Source: Meloidogyne chitwoodi
Lineage: Eukaryota; Nematoda; Chromadorea; Rhabditida; Meloidogynidae
Assembly (NCBI GenBank): GCA_015183035.1
Contig: JACZZP010000010.1
Coordinates: 1,550,001-1,614,000, forward strand
Length of the DNA stretch: 64,000 nt
Direction: 5' to 3'
Shown: in pieces, positions 12,958-23,312 of the stretch
Position numbering within the stretch: the stretch's first letter is position 1
How the letters are laid out: each line of letters opens with the position of its first letter
Program-made: the position numbers and the translations under genes
Notes under the pieces: model-generated
What the model was told of the DNA's origin: nothing
Database searches by the model: none
What the model saw: only the letters and a program-made list of their open reading frames with translations

Positions 12958-14864
12958 ATGTTCTTCTTCTTGCTTCTTCTGGCGATGCTAGCTGCGGGAT
13001 TCTTTATGTTCAGTCAAGGCCAAGCTGAAAAGGTGATATTTTTGTGACATAACTTTTGTAAATTATTTCTTTGATTTTTTCCAGAATGTTGAGCCTGTAG
13101 AGACGAAGCCAAAAAGCAAGCGCTCTCGCCGAAGCAGACGATCATCTGCCGCCAAATCAGTCGACACAATGGACATGCTAGATGAGGAAGAGGAATTGCG
13201 CATTGTGGTCGAGGATGAGCGTCCACTCCCTCCGCCGACGCCTGAGCCGCTTTCAGTTATTCCACCTACTTCGGTCTCTTCTGCAACCTCTCCTGATGTT
13301 TCAACGAATGCTGAGAAAACACCTACAGTTGCCGAGCCTCCTCCTCCAGCGGCAAAGCCTTCTCCAGCAAAGCCTGAAAAGACGAAAGAGAAGGACTCGT
13401 CGAAAAAGAAGTCAACATCAAAGCGTGGAGGCCGTAAGGATAGCAAAAGCCCTGTTCCAACTGAAACTCCAGCTAAAGGAGAGGAATCCAAAAAGAAACA
13501 TGCTAAAGGAGAAACAAAAAAAGGTTAGGTTACGGCTTTATTTTGTTTTTTAATAAGTATTTTTTAGTTAAAGATGCTAGTGTTAAAAAGACGCCCCCCA
13601 GCTCTCGTCATAAGGATAAGTCTAAGAGCAATCGCGGAACTGATAAAAAGAAGGCTGAAGGCGGCGAAAAGACCAAGCCTGGAGCTGGAAAGTCTTCTGA
13701 GTCTACTACTCCTAGCGAGACCAAGAAGGGTGGAAGTAAACGCGGCAAGCACCATTCTAAAGAAAAGAAGAAAACAGAAGGAGGAACAGCAACCGTTACT
13801 GAAACACCAAAAAAGGGAGATAAGAAGAAAAAGGAATCTGGCGATAAGAAAAAAGGTAAAACAAAATTATTATTCTAACGAAATTAAGCTAAAATAATTT
13901 TGATAACATTCAGGTGCAACTGAGGATGGAGGAGAGAAGGGAAAGAAGACAAGCAGCACGCAGAAAAGTCAGCGGGAGAAAGGAAAAAAGGGCTCGAAGG
14001 AAGAAGTTTCTACGAAGTCAAAGTCAAGTGATGCTGCTGTAAAGTCGAAGGCCGATGATGGCACTAAGACTGCTGTTGATGACAAGGGAGATAAGAAGGA
14101 CAAGAAGGAAAAGAAAAGTAAGGAATTTAAAAGTGTTGTAACCTTAATATTTATTTATCTTTAGAAGGAAGCGAACGAAGCGTTCGTACCAAAAGTGGGA
14201 CTAAAGTTTCTTCGAGCAAGAGGACTACGAGTGGAACGAAAGCTTCTAGTAGCAAGAGGACTACAGCTGAAACGAAGGCTTCTAGTAGCAAGAGGACTAC
14301 GAGTGGAACAAAGGCTTCAGATAAAGTTTCTTCGAGCAAAAGGACCAAAAGTAGAACGAAGGAGGGGCATAGCAAACGAAAAAGTGGAGCCAAGTCAACT
14401 GAGAAGACTGAAGGTAAAAAGCCTGAAGGAGGTGAAAAGGGCGGTGAGCCTCCAAAGAAGGAAGAAGTGAAGGCTGCTGCTCCTGTCGATGAGGCTAACA
14501 AAAAGCCGGAAGAAAAGAAAGAAGAAAAGGAAACACCTGCCAAACCGGAAGACGCCAAACCTGAAGCAGCTTTGCCTAAAAAGGGAGAAGAGAAAGGTCA
14601 ACCTGCAAAGACGGAGGTAAAACTTTATTTTTTCTACTCATTTTTTAATTTTTTAAAATTTAGATCGCTCCAACTTCTACTCCAATTGAAAATGCTGCTG
14701 CTGCTCCAACTGAGAAACCCGCTGCTGCTGTTGAGGGAGGACCTACTGCAGAACCACCGCAATCTCTTCCTCCTCTAAATCTTGGAACGATGAGTGGATT
14801 GTATGAGAATGTGTCTTCAGGCCTTCCTGATTCTATTCCTCCTCCTCCCGCTCCAAATCCTTAG
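12958..14864 (+). CDS. Secreted Lys/Glu/Ser/Pro-rich low-complexity protein
   Basis: Six exons join in frame to about 552 residues: 12958-13032, 13085-13523, 13568-13855, 13914-14117, 14165-14616 and 14664-14864. The first 23 or so residues are a classic signal peptide (hydrophobic run ending SQGQA). The rest is disordered and highly charged: KK, KGE and EK runs, four imperfect SSSKRTT-type repeats near 14200-14350, and a Pro/Ala-rich C-terminus. No enzymatic domain is seen. I do not recognise the family. Basic runs such as KSKRSRRSRRS (about residues 33-43) could act as nuclear-localisation or proprotein-cleavage sites. Like the divergent kinase it is richer in GC than its surroundings. A poly(A) signal AATAAA follows near 14918. 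Confidence 0.8.
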
Positions 14865-15750
14865 GTTATGTTACCTTTGTTGTAAATGTATATAGTATTT
14901 TCTCTCCCATATTATAATAAATACTAAATATTGTGTATTATTGTTTGGTTATATAGATATTTGTTTGCTATAATTTCCTTATCTAATATATTTGTATACA
15001 TAAATATTGTGATTGAATATCGTTATATGTATATTATTTGTGTATTATATTTGAATAAAATAAATGTGTAAAAAGTGCTTTTTGTTTAATTTTTTGAGAA
15101 AATAAAAATATAAGAATTAAAACATTAAAAATTAACTTTTACTTTTTATTCTTGTTAAATTTTTATTATCATACATATTAATATTGATTTTATTTGCATT
15201 AATTTCTTCTCTCATTCAATTTATATTTTTCATCATTTTGAGAGAAAATATTTTTTTATAATAAATTTATTTCCTTTATTAGATTGATCGGGTCATCCCT
15301 ATAGATCAACTCCTATAGATAAACTTACCTTTTAGATCAAATCTATAATATTAATAACTTTTTAATTTTTCACTCTTTCTAGCCAATTGCTTTATTCATA
15401 ACTTTTAGAGATTAAGTGTTAAAGTTATAAAAGTCTTTGTTGATTCAATCATTAATTCTAACATCCAAATGTCGGCCATTTATTATTTTTGAAAAGTTGA
15501 TCTATTGGGTAAATTGATCAATAGAAATTTTGATTAATTAGTGGGTGGACTCAATTGTTATCATGTGTTTATTAAATTAATTTATTATACATATTTTTAA
15601 TATTATACATATTTGATAAAATTTTTATAAAATTTATTCTTAATTTATACATATAATTTTATCATTCAAAAATTTAAATAAAAAATTTAAAAAAAATCTC
15701 AATTAAATTTTTTACTTTAAAATTATTTTTTAAAATTATAACTAAAAAAG
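14865..15750. other. Intergenic region
   Basis: AT-rich, with poly(A) signal-like AATAAA and short GATCAA/ATAGATCAA motifs near 15285-15340. No gene is recognised. Confidence 0.5.
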
Positions 15751-17304
15751 ATGACAATAGATTCTCAAACAGTTCAGAATCAGGCAAGTTTAAATAATAA
15801 AAAAAGAAAATAATTCCTTAATTTTTTATTATACAAAAATTATTAAATTTATTTTGTTTTAATTTTTCTCTTAAAAATAAAAAATAATTTTATTTTCTAT
15901 TAAAATTTATTTTCTTGTTTAGAATGTTTATGTTCTTCCGAAAAGACCAAAAGTTTATATTGTTGGTGTTGGAATGACAAAGGTTATTTTATTAAAATTA
16001 AATATATAATAATTATTATTTTTTAAAGTTTACAAAACCACTAACATCTGGCAAAGATTATCCAGAATTGGTTAAAGAAGCAGGTAAGAGTTATATTTTT
16101 ACATAAAATTAATTATTAAAAAATAATTTTAATTTTTAATAATAATTTTAGTTATTGAAGCATTAAATGATGCTGGAGTAAAATATGAGCAAATTCAACA
16201 AGGTTATATTAAATTAATTTTTTTTTATAATTAAATTATTATTTTTAAATATTATTAAATGAAAATAGGTTTATTAGTCTTGTTTTTCTTTAATTAAGTA
16301 ATATTAATTTTTAAATAAAATTTTAAATATTAGACCTTTTAATTATTTTATTAGATTCATAAAAAAACTTTTATTAAAATTAAATAAATATATTTTTAGC
16401 AACTGCTTCTTATATGTATGGAGGTTCTTGTTGTGGTCAGAGAGCATTATATGAAATTGGCCTTACCGGCATTCCTATTTTTAATGTTCTTTTTTTTAGT
16501 ATTTTTTCTTAATAATTTTTTTAAAGTTAAATAATGCTTGTGCAAGTGGTTCTAGTGGTATTTTCCTTTGTAAACAAATTATTGAAAGTGGCAATGTTGA
16601 TTTAATGCTTGCTGTTGGATTTGAAAAGGTATATTAATTAATTTATTTATTTAATTTAAAAAAAAAAAAGATGCAACCTGGAAGTTTAGAAAATTCTCCA
16701 GAACATTTAGATGACCGTGCTTTACCTGTTGAAAAACATATTCAATTAATGGCTGATACTTATGGATTACAAGCTGCTCCAATTACTTCACAAATGTTTG
16801 GAAATGCTGGACGTGAACATATGGAAAAATATGGTAAAATAATAATATACTTAAAAAATAATTTTAAATAAAGGAACAACAAGAGAACATTTTGCTAAAA
16901 TTGCTTGGAAAAATCATTTACATTCTGTACATAATACAAAATCACAATTTCAACATCAATTTTCTTTAGATGAAGTTGTTAATGCAAGAAAGGTAAATAA
17001 ATAAATATTATTTAATTATTTTTATTTATTTTTAATAATAATTTAATTTATTATTTTTTTAATTAAAAAAATTAAATTAAAAGATATATGATTATATGGG
17101 TTTATTTGAATGTTCACCAAGTGATGGTGCTGCTGCTGTTATTATTTGTTGTGAAAAATTTATTGAACAAAATCCTCATTTAAAACCCCAAGCTGTTGAA
17201 ATTGTTGGAATTGAATTAGGAACTGGTTAAAATTAATTAATTAATTTAATTTTTTTAAATTAAATTAAAAAAGATGAGCCAAGTGTTTTTTCTGAACAAA
17301 ACGT
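15751..17304 (+). pseudogene. daf-22: Truncated SCPx/DAF-22-type 3-ketoacyl-CoA thiolase
   Basis: Ten exons join in frame: 15751-15783, 15923-15982, 16029-16083, 16152-16202, 16400-16485, 16527-16628, 16671-16833, 16874-16992, 17084-17225, then 17274 to about 17304. They encode about 280 residues of a peroxisomal SCPx-type thiolase, including the active-site cysteine in NACASGS (Cys100) and the glycine-rich start IVGVGMTK. In C. elegans DAF-22 performs the last beta-oxidation step in ascaroside pheromone synthesis. The first intron has a consensus GC donor (CAG|GCAAGT). After the conserved GTDEPSVF stretch the homology stops and Maverick-derived sequence follows, with an in-frame stop at 17331. 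The C-terminal half is absent from this window. The call assumes no functional chimera. Confidence 0.85.
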
Positions 17305-17687
17305 GTACTCCAGACTCAATTGAACGACTTCTATCGGTCCATCTAAATCACGCCGACGTAGAGGAGCAATGCGAGGCCTTTTGCCCTTCTTCAACAACTA
17401 AATTTCAACTGAAGGGAAAACTCTCTTCTCCAGAAATTTCAATGGATGGAATCGAAACCTTCAATTGGACCACCAGCCTCGACATAACACAAAGAATTGA
17501 CTGGATCGCAATTTTTAAAGGACTCTTCAACTACTCTGGAATTTTTACTTGGACTCTTTACTTAATCATTGGCGGAGCACTTCTTTATTTTTTGGCACCA
17601 TTAATTCTAATGATAATCTTTCACATTTTTTCTTACTTTTTCCGTTCACTTTTTCTTGGCCGGAATGTCGGTGAAAACCGATATTAA
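17300..17687 (+). pseudogene. C-terminal fragment of a Maverick membrane glycoprotein
   Basis: The open frame encodes a cysteine-containing luminal-type segment with N-glycosylation sequons (NKT, NWT, NYS). A strong hydrophobic transmembrane block near 17570-17650 and a short cytoplasmic tail ending at 17687 follow. The topology suits the anchor end of a type I viral glycoprotein. Nematode Mavericks are known to carry captured fusogen genes; assignment to one of those families is inference. The ATG at 17274 is part of the thiolase exon, so the fragment has no start of its own. Base composition is richer in GC than either neighbour. Confidence 0.45.
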
Positions 17688-18082
17688 TGCCACATTTAAA
17701 ATAATCTTTAAAAATGTCCTATTTCAAATACTCTTTAAAAATGTCATATTTAAAATATTCTTAAAATATATAATTGAATCATCTTCTTTTTTTAATATAA
17801 ATCATTTTTTGTACTTAAATTCCTTATTTCTAAATGACATAATGCTGAATGTCATTTCTAATATAATCTTTCTATTTAAAACATGATTTTTCTTAATAAC
17901 ATTCATTCGAAAAAATAAATATTCTTCCTTGATAAAATATAATAAAAGATAAATATTCTTTCTATTAGTAAATTAAAATAAATTCTTAATTAAATAAAGT
18001 CTTAAAAATAATTGGGGGTCAAAGATAATAATTATTATCGACAATATACATAAAGATAAAAAATTTATATCATAATTGAAAA
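17688..18082. other. AT-rich spacer before the minor capsid gene
   Basis: Contains short imperfect direct repeats around TTTAAAAATGTC (17700-17760). No gene is recognised. Confidence 0.4.
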
Positions 18083-19142
18083 ATGACTTCATTTTATATA
18101 ATAATTCCTTCTAATACCAATATTGAAGGAAATAAAACAAATTGTTCAGAGTTAGATTACCACATAAATTACAATTTAACTCAGAATGGCATGTTGGACT
18201 AACTGTTATGGTTTATCCACATTCATGGCCATCTCTAGGTACCACTAATGAACAAACTGTAACTGTTTTTTGGAAAAGCGGTGAAGTTGTTAAATTTATT
18301 GTCCCTTCTAATAGTTTATCTAATCCTCAACAATTAAAAGAAAGCCTTGATAAATCACTAAATAAAGGAAGCGAAGCATTAGTTGAAAAAATACGTAATA
18401 TTCAAATTAATTATACAAATAAAATTAAGGAACTCCGTATACAGGCTAGGGAAGAGTATAAACTTTTAAAAGAAGAGATTACTCAAAAAATATCAGAGCA
18501 AACATCTTCTAACTTAACTACTGAAAAACATCTTGTTCAAAAAGATATTGAAATTCCTACTTTAAAAGTGAATCTGATATTTTTAATGATTTATTGAAAG
18601 ATGAGAATACAAAATTAGATGAAGATACCAAAAAACTTATTTCATTTATTGATGAAAATAGTTTTGAGGACTGGATAAATGTTTATCGTAAACCAAGATT
18701 AGCATGTAATTTCGACTTTCATGTTCATAAAAATAGGTTTTCCTTGTACATTGATAAAAAATATATAAAACTAATTGAAATAACTGAACAGCTTGCATAT
18801 ATTCTAGGATTTGATAAACAAACATTAACTGAAACTTGTATTGCAAATTTTATGCCAGATATGAGAGGTGGGGTTTCTTGCTTTCATGTTTATGCTCCTG
18901 GTTTAATTGAACCAATGATTATTGGTGATATCTCTGCCCATGTGCTTCGTATTGTTACAATTAGGGGTAGACAAGATGAGATTATTGAAGAACAATTTCT
19001 ATCAATTCAATACCATAAATTACTAGTTAAAGATGTTTCAGAAATTTTTATTGAGATTAGAACAACAAATGGAATGTTAATGCCTTTTCAATATGGAACA
19101 TGTACATTAACATTACACTTTAAAAAAGCTTCATACTTTTAA
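18083..19142 (+). pseudogene. Maverick minor capsid (penton-type) protein, frameshifted
   Basis: The reading begins at ATG 18083 and closely parallels the intact 348-residue copy at 37598. The frame changes near 18140 (one base short relative to copy 2) and again near 18570-18590, so the gene is broken at least twice. The C-terminal part (18594-19142) keeps the conserved DISAHVLRIVTIRG region and the final FQYGTCTLTLHF strand typical of this family. In Polintons this gene encodes the vertex protein of the predicted virion. Confidence 0.8.
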
Positions 19143-19144
19143 TT

Positions 19145-19598
19145 ATGAACACTCTCCAAATTGATAAAATATTAAGAAATAATATTACAAAAAAATATTA
19201 TATTGGTTGTTATGCATCAGATTGTGTTCCATATAACTCAAATTTCTTTCCATTTTGTGCTGTTATTAATACAGATCCAAGTAGTTTATCTGGAACACAT
19301 TGGATAGCCTTATTCTGTAATTCACCTTATAGTATCGAATATTATGATTCAATAGGTTTATGGCCACCGCTAAGTTCTCATATTAAAATATATTTAACAC
19401 GATTTAAAAATGTACAATTTAATTGTATTAATCTTCAACACCCTTTTACACGTACATGTGGACCTCATGTTATTTTTTCTTTATATGCGATGTTTAGGAT
19501 TTTCAATGAATAACATTATAGTTTTATTAAAAAACATTGATGCTGACAAATATGTAACTGAATTCATTAATAAAAAAATATTTAATATAAATAGATGA
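19145..19598 (+). pseudogene. Maverick adenain-like cysteine protease, frameshifted
   Basis: It starts two bases after the minor capsid stop. The catalytic histidine is in THWIALF, the acidic residue in EYYDSIG and the cysteine in TCGPHV, matching the adenovirus-type maturation protease of Polintons. The frame shifts near 19470, just after the catalytic cysteine. The C-terminal helix continues in another frame to a stop at 19596-19598. Copy 2 at 38651 is uninterrupted. Confidence 0.8.
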
Positions 19599-19599
19599 C

Positions 19600-19966
19600 T
19601 GCTGCATCTCTCTAATTAGGCCAAATAAATATTAGAATAAATAAAACATAAAAATGATAATAAATATTTTCCCGACATAAAAATAAAGTAAAAACAGTTC
19701 TTATCGTTAATTTGTACTTTTCCCAAAAACTAAAATTGTCTTGACCTTTCCTAAACTCTAATTTATTTGTTTGTCTAAAATTCTCTATATAAGACTAGCC
19801 ATCCTAAATTATTAGAACTATTATTTTTCTCGTTTTTAATTTTTGTTCCTTAAATTTAAGTAAATAAATATATTTGAATTTGTCTTGAGTTATTGAATAT
19901 CAAGATACAAAAGGAAATCCTCAGAAAGTAAATCCTAGAAGAAATATTTTAAAAGAGAATATTTCA
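19600..19966 (+). mobile_element. Solo LTR, 367 bp
   Basis: The sequence between the protease stop and the small virion gene begins TGCTGCATC, ends ATTTCA and is flanked by ATGAC at 19595-19599 and 19967-19971. Copy 2 has only 33 bp at the same place, so this is an insertion. It contains a TATA box (CTATATAAG near 19785) and AATAAA signals, as expected of an LTR. TG...CA ends with a 5-bp duplication point to an LTR retrotransposon (BEL/Pao or gypsy) reduced by LTR-LTR recombination. Strand assignment comes from the TATA orientation. Confidence 0.75.
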
Positions 19967-19995
19967 ATGACTTTATATTTTTTTAATTTAAAAAA

Positions 19996-20553
19996 ATGCA
20001 TATAGATTTTAATCCTGCAAACATTAACTGGTCATCATTGACTGAACAGCCCAATCAATGGGGCGGTTACAATATTTTTCGCGGTGTTACATACCAAAGA
20101 GGAAATGGATTAGGTTCCGTGTTTAGAAGTTTTCTTCGTTATTTGATACCAATCGGTAAAGAAATTGGTAGTGCTATTGGAAAACAGGGTTTAGAATCTG
20201 GCAACCGTGTTTTGAGCAATATTTTAGACGGTAAAGTTCTTAAAGAATCATTAGTAACTGAAGGTAAATCAGGGTTGAAAAATTTATTACAAAAAGCAGC
20301 TGAAAATGTTGATAAACAAACTGGAAAAGGTTTTGATTTTAAAAGATATAAAAATATTGAAAAAACTCCTGGCATTGGTAAAATGAATGACTCAAAACAA
20401 GATGTTAAGTTAAAAACTATAAATAAGCATCCATATTCAAATATCGGTCCACCAAATTTTATTCCAAGTCTCAATAAGAAATCGCCGAAAAAATCTCATA
20501 AAAAATCTTTCCATCAAAAACGATTACGAATAGATACCTTAGGAACATATTAA
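19996..20553 (+). CDS. Maverick small basic virion protein, copy 1
   Basis: Intact 185-residue ORF. The N-terminus has the conserved Maverick pattern WGGYNIFRGVTYQRGNGLG, followed by an alternating glycine/alanine amphipathic region and a Lys/Arg-rich C-terminus ending RIDTLGTY. It is very similar to the protein at 39143 and more distantly to 45734-46150. It always lies next to the major capsid gene, so it is probably a structural, membrane- or DNA-interacting virion component. Exact function is not known to me. Its start is now separated from the upstream TATA-like box by the solo LTR. Confidence 0.8.
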   Translation: MHIDFNPANINWSSLTEQPNQWGGYNIFRGVTYQRGNGLGSVFRSFLRYLIPIGKEIGSAIGKQGLESGNRVLSNILDGKVLKESLVTEGKSGLKNLLQKAAENVDKQTGKGFDFKRYKNIEKTPGIGKMNDSKQDVKLKTINKHPYSNIGPPNFIPSLNKKSPKKSHKKSFHQKRLRIDTLGTY

Positions 20554-20568
20554 CATGAGTTGCCCTAA

Positions 20569-21773
20569 CAAAGGAGAGTCTTCCAGTGTCCGTGGGACTT
20601 CGGGATGAAATTTTGAGGGTAAATAGAAGACCCATAGAGATGATAAAATGTGAAAAAATTTTCTGCCAAATAGGTCCCAGTGCCGAGTTATAACGTGCCA
20701 AAGTTGCCCCCTACGATATAAAGGTAGAAATTTTTTGGGAAGATTTGTTGGCAGCAGCGGTTAAGTGGTAGCGTTCTCGACTATGTCTTTTACTCATGGG
20801 TTCGATCCTTTTAGGCGTAAATTTGTATTTTTCTATATTTCTTCCATAAAGTTTATTTTTAAAAATTATAAAAAAAATTTTTTTGTATTAAAAAAATTTA
20901 TTTTTGTGTTTAAAAAATTTTTTGTGTTAAAAATTTTTTTATATAAGTATATGAGTAAGAAGCTAACGTTAAAACCATATATAATGATTATTACAACACT
21001 CCATTTTAACCTTCAATCCATACTGCAAGTGGTTTATATTTTTAAACGATCAATCCTTGTTCACCGGTTAAACATGTCCATAAATCCGAAAAATATTATT
21101 TCTTTATTAAACAATTATTTTTCAAAATTCAAAACAAAATGACCTATTATCTCTATTGAAGAAATTGCAATTGATTTTGCTTTAACATTGAACGTCCATT
21201 GAAAAAATGAAGAAATAGAGACAAGGACTGAAATTATTTTTGATGAACTTGAAGATTTGTGGAAATGAAAGGTTGCTCATATTGTGAGAAATATCTTTGT
21301 TTCAATATTTTTTTATAGATTATCACATCTGTGTAAACTTATAATTTTTACAAAATAGCTTACTCATGTACTTATATAAAAAATGTTAACAAAAAAAAAT
21401 AAAAAAAATTTTTAACACAAAAAATTTTTTAAACACAAAAATAAATTTTTTTAATACAAAAAAATTTTTTTTATAATTTTTAAAAATAAACTTTATGGAA
21501 GAAATATAGAAAAATACAAATTTACGCCTAAAAGGATCGAACCCATGAGTAAAAGACATAGTCGAGAACGCTACCACTTAACCGCTGCTGCCAACAAATC
21601 TTCCCAAAAAATTTCTACCTTTATATCGTAGGGGGCAACTTAGGCACGTTATAACTCGGCACTGGGACCTATTTGGCAGAAAATTTTTTCACATTTTATC
21701 ATCTCTATGGGTCTTCTATTTACCCTCAAAATTTCATCCCGAAGTTCCACGGACACTGGAAGACTCTCCTTTG
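20569..21773. mobile_element. Long-TIR foldback element, TAA duplication
   Basis: A 1,205-bp insertion has inverted repeats of about 395-415 bp (20569-20963 and 21360-21773) that are almost identical; I noted one clear base difference near 20703/21640. The ends read CAAAGGAGAGTC...GACTCTCCTTTG. It is flanked by TAA at 20566-20568 and 21774-21776, and removing it restores alignment with copy 2. A TWA-type 3-bp duplication suggests the PIF/Harbinger group. The 400-bp centre codes for nothing recognisable, so it is non-autonomous. Confidence 0.85.
20741..20816 (+). repeat. tRNA-like segment within the foldback TIR
   Basis: An AGCGGTTAAGTGGTAGCG D-arm-like stretch and a B-box-like GGTTCGATCC lie at tRNA spacing in each inverted repeat; the mirror copy is at 21527-21601. 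It resembles a tRNA-derived promoter carried in the TIR. The acceptor stem is not convincing. Confidence 0.4.
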
Positions 21774-22288
21774 TAAGCAAATTAATGAAAATAGTCCCTT
21801 AGCATTAAATAGCGCGTTAAGTATTTTTTCAGTACCTCCTACAAATGTTTCTGTTATTCGTTCTTTTTTTTAGAGAAATTCTTCCTCTTAGCACAATAAC
21901 ACAAGATTCACCTTATTTATTTCGTTTATTCAGTGATAATCTTTAGACTGACTTATTGCGAACATATCTTTACCTTGAATTATCAATTGAAAAATTGGGT
22001 CCTAATGGTAAATGGATAGATATTGAAGCATTAGATAATAGCATTGGTTCAATTCAAGGGATTGGTCAAACATTTATTCAACAGTTAAAGGTAACTGTTG
22101 GTAATACTGAGGTATATGATAGTGGGACTCTTTATCCTTATAAAGCATATATTACTAACGAGCTTTCATTTTTTGACAATGTTAAATCTAATTTTCTTGC
22201 ATCAATTGGTTATTACAAAAGTGATAAACATGATGACACGACAGATAATGGTTTTAAAAAACGATGTTCTCTCTTTGCAAACGGGAAG

Positions 22289-22808
22289 TACCCATGACCC
22301 AAACCAGAACCCCAACCCCCGATCCCCTACAAATTTGTACCAGCTCCCTTCTCAAGATGATGGTATGTGTAAGGGGAGAGATTCCGTAGGGGCAAAGCCA
22401 TTTGATCAACACCCTTTTGATCAACCAATTTTTTTTTGCAACTCACCCTTTTTGATCAACTCAACATTTTTGATCAATTCTCTTTTAATCAACACACCCT
22501 TTTGATCAACACACCCTTTTGATCAACACACCCTTTTGATCAACGCATCTTTTTGATCAACGATGTTTTCTCTTTAAACGAAAAGGTGTTGATCAAAGGG
22601 TGCGTTGATCAAAAGGGTGTGTTGATCAAAAGGGTGTGTTGATCAAAAGAGTGTGTTGATTAAAAGAGAGTTGATCAAAAATGTTGAGTGATCAAAAAGG
22701 GTGAGTTGCAAAAAAAATTGGTTGATCAAAAGGGGGTTGATCATAAGTGTTTTGAACAAAAGGGGTGTCTTTTTTAATGTGAAAAAAATTTTGTGGTGTA
22801 AATAGGGC
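22289..22808. repeat. GATCAA-rich inverted repeat
   Basis: Units like TTGATCAACACACCC repeat in the left arm (about 22398-22575) and in inverse orientation in the right arm (about 22580-22760), giving a large imperfect palindrome centred near 22578. It begins right where the capsid gene is cut off. Confidence 0.6.
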
Positions 22809-23215
22809 GTGGAGGGTGGGGAATTTTTGTTGTGCAAATTTAATAAAATAAATTTAGTTCGTTTTGATGAAGATGCGGAGGAGGAAGATGATGACGTGGT
22901 GGTGGTGGAGGAGGTTTCAGGCCCGCTCCTGGAACCTCCTCCCTTCCGGCCTGGTATCGGTCTTCGGGAGGACGAGATACAAAAATTCGTGGCGTCTGCG
23001 GAAATGCTGCCACCGACCTACACGGATCAAGAAGGGGAGGGAGAGGTGGGAATTAATTGCACAATATGCCACCTAGGATTTGAACCAGCTATGTTTGTGG
23101 TCTGGCCAGCGTGCCTGCATAAATTGCACTGGGAGTGTTGTGGGTCTTTCTCGGAACTACCGGGTCTGCCCTATTTGTCGCCGTGATATGGTTCGCGGGA
23201 CAATATAGGGCAGAT
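22809..23215 (+). pseudogene. RING-H2 finger protein, frameshifted
   Basis: An acidic leader is followed by a RING-H2 pattern: CTIC, then ACLHKLHWEC (third to sixth ligands), then a CPIC pair near 23169. The last CPIC lies in a different frame from the first six ligands, so a one-base shift sits near 23136-23160. RING proteins usually act as E3 ubiquitin ligases. The gene lies between the GATCAA palindrome and the polymerase. It may be cargo of a Maverick or of another transposon; I cannot tell which. Confidence 0.6.
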
Positions 23216-23222
23216 CCGGTAG

Positions 23223-23312
23223 GCCCCAGGGATCCCGATAAAAAAAAACTTTTTTATTTTAATTTTTTAATGTCTTTATTTATCGGGATCCCTGGGGAGG
23301 GAGGGAGGGTGG
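23223..23312 (+). terminator. Perfect hairpin plus G-tract motif
   Basis: CCCCAGGGATCCCGATAAA at about 23224 pairs perfectly with TTTATCGGGATCCCTGGGG ending near 23297. The 3' arm runs into GGGGAGGGAGGGAGGGTGGG, a four-tract G-quadruplex-type sequence. It follows the RING frame directly, so it may mark a transcript end or an element terminus. The function is inference. Confidence 0.5.

Larger units (their letters stand above)
20555..22288 (+). pseudogene. Maverick major capsid protein, disrupted and truncated
   Basis: Double jelly-roll major capsid gene, matching the protein at 39705 from its first codons. It is interrupted after four codons by the foldback element at 20569-21773. Beyond the insertion it resumes at 21774-21776. 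It then suffers a frameshift in a T-run near 21866 and a premature stop at 21943-21945 where copy 2 has Trp. Homology ends abruptly near 22288, roughly 180-190 residues in, where unrelated GATCAA-repeat sequence begins. Confidence 0.8.

Noticed and set aside
13063..13491. Minus-strand and alternate-frame ORFs over the Lys-rich secreted gene
   Set aside because: The repetitive purine-rich codons leave other frames open. The signal-peptide frame joins across all six exons and the others do not.
17274..17687. A complete 137-residue gene starting at ATG 17274
   Set aside because: The ATG belongs to the thiolase exon (in another frame), which reads on as GTDEPSVF. The glycoprotein-like part starts only after the junction near 17300.
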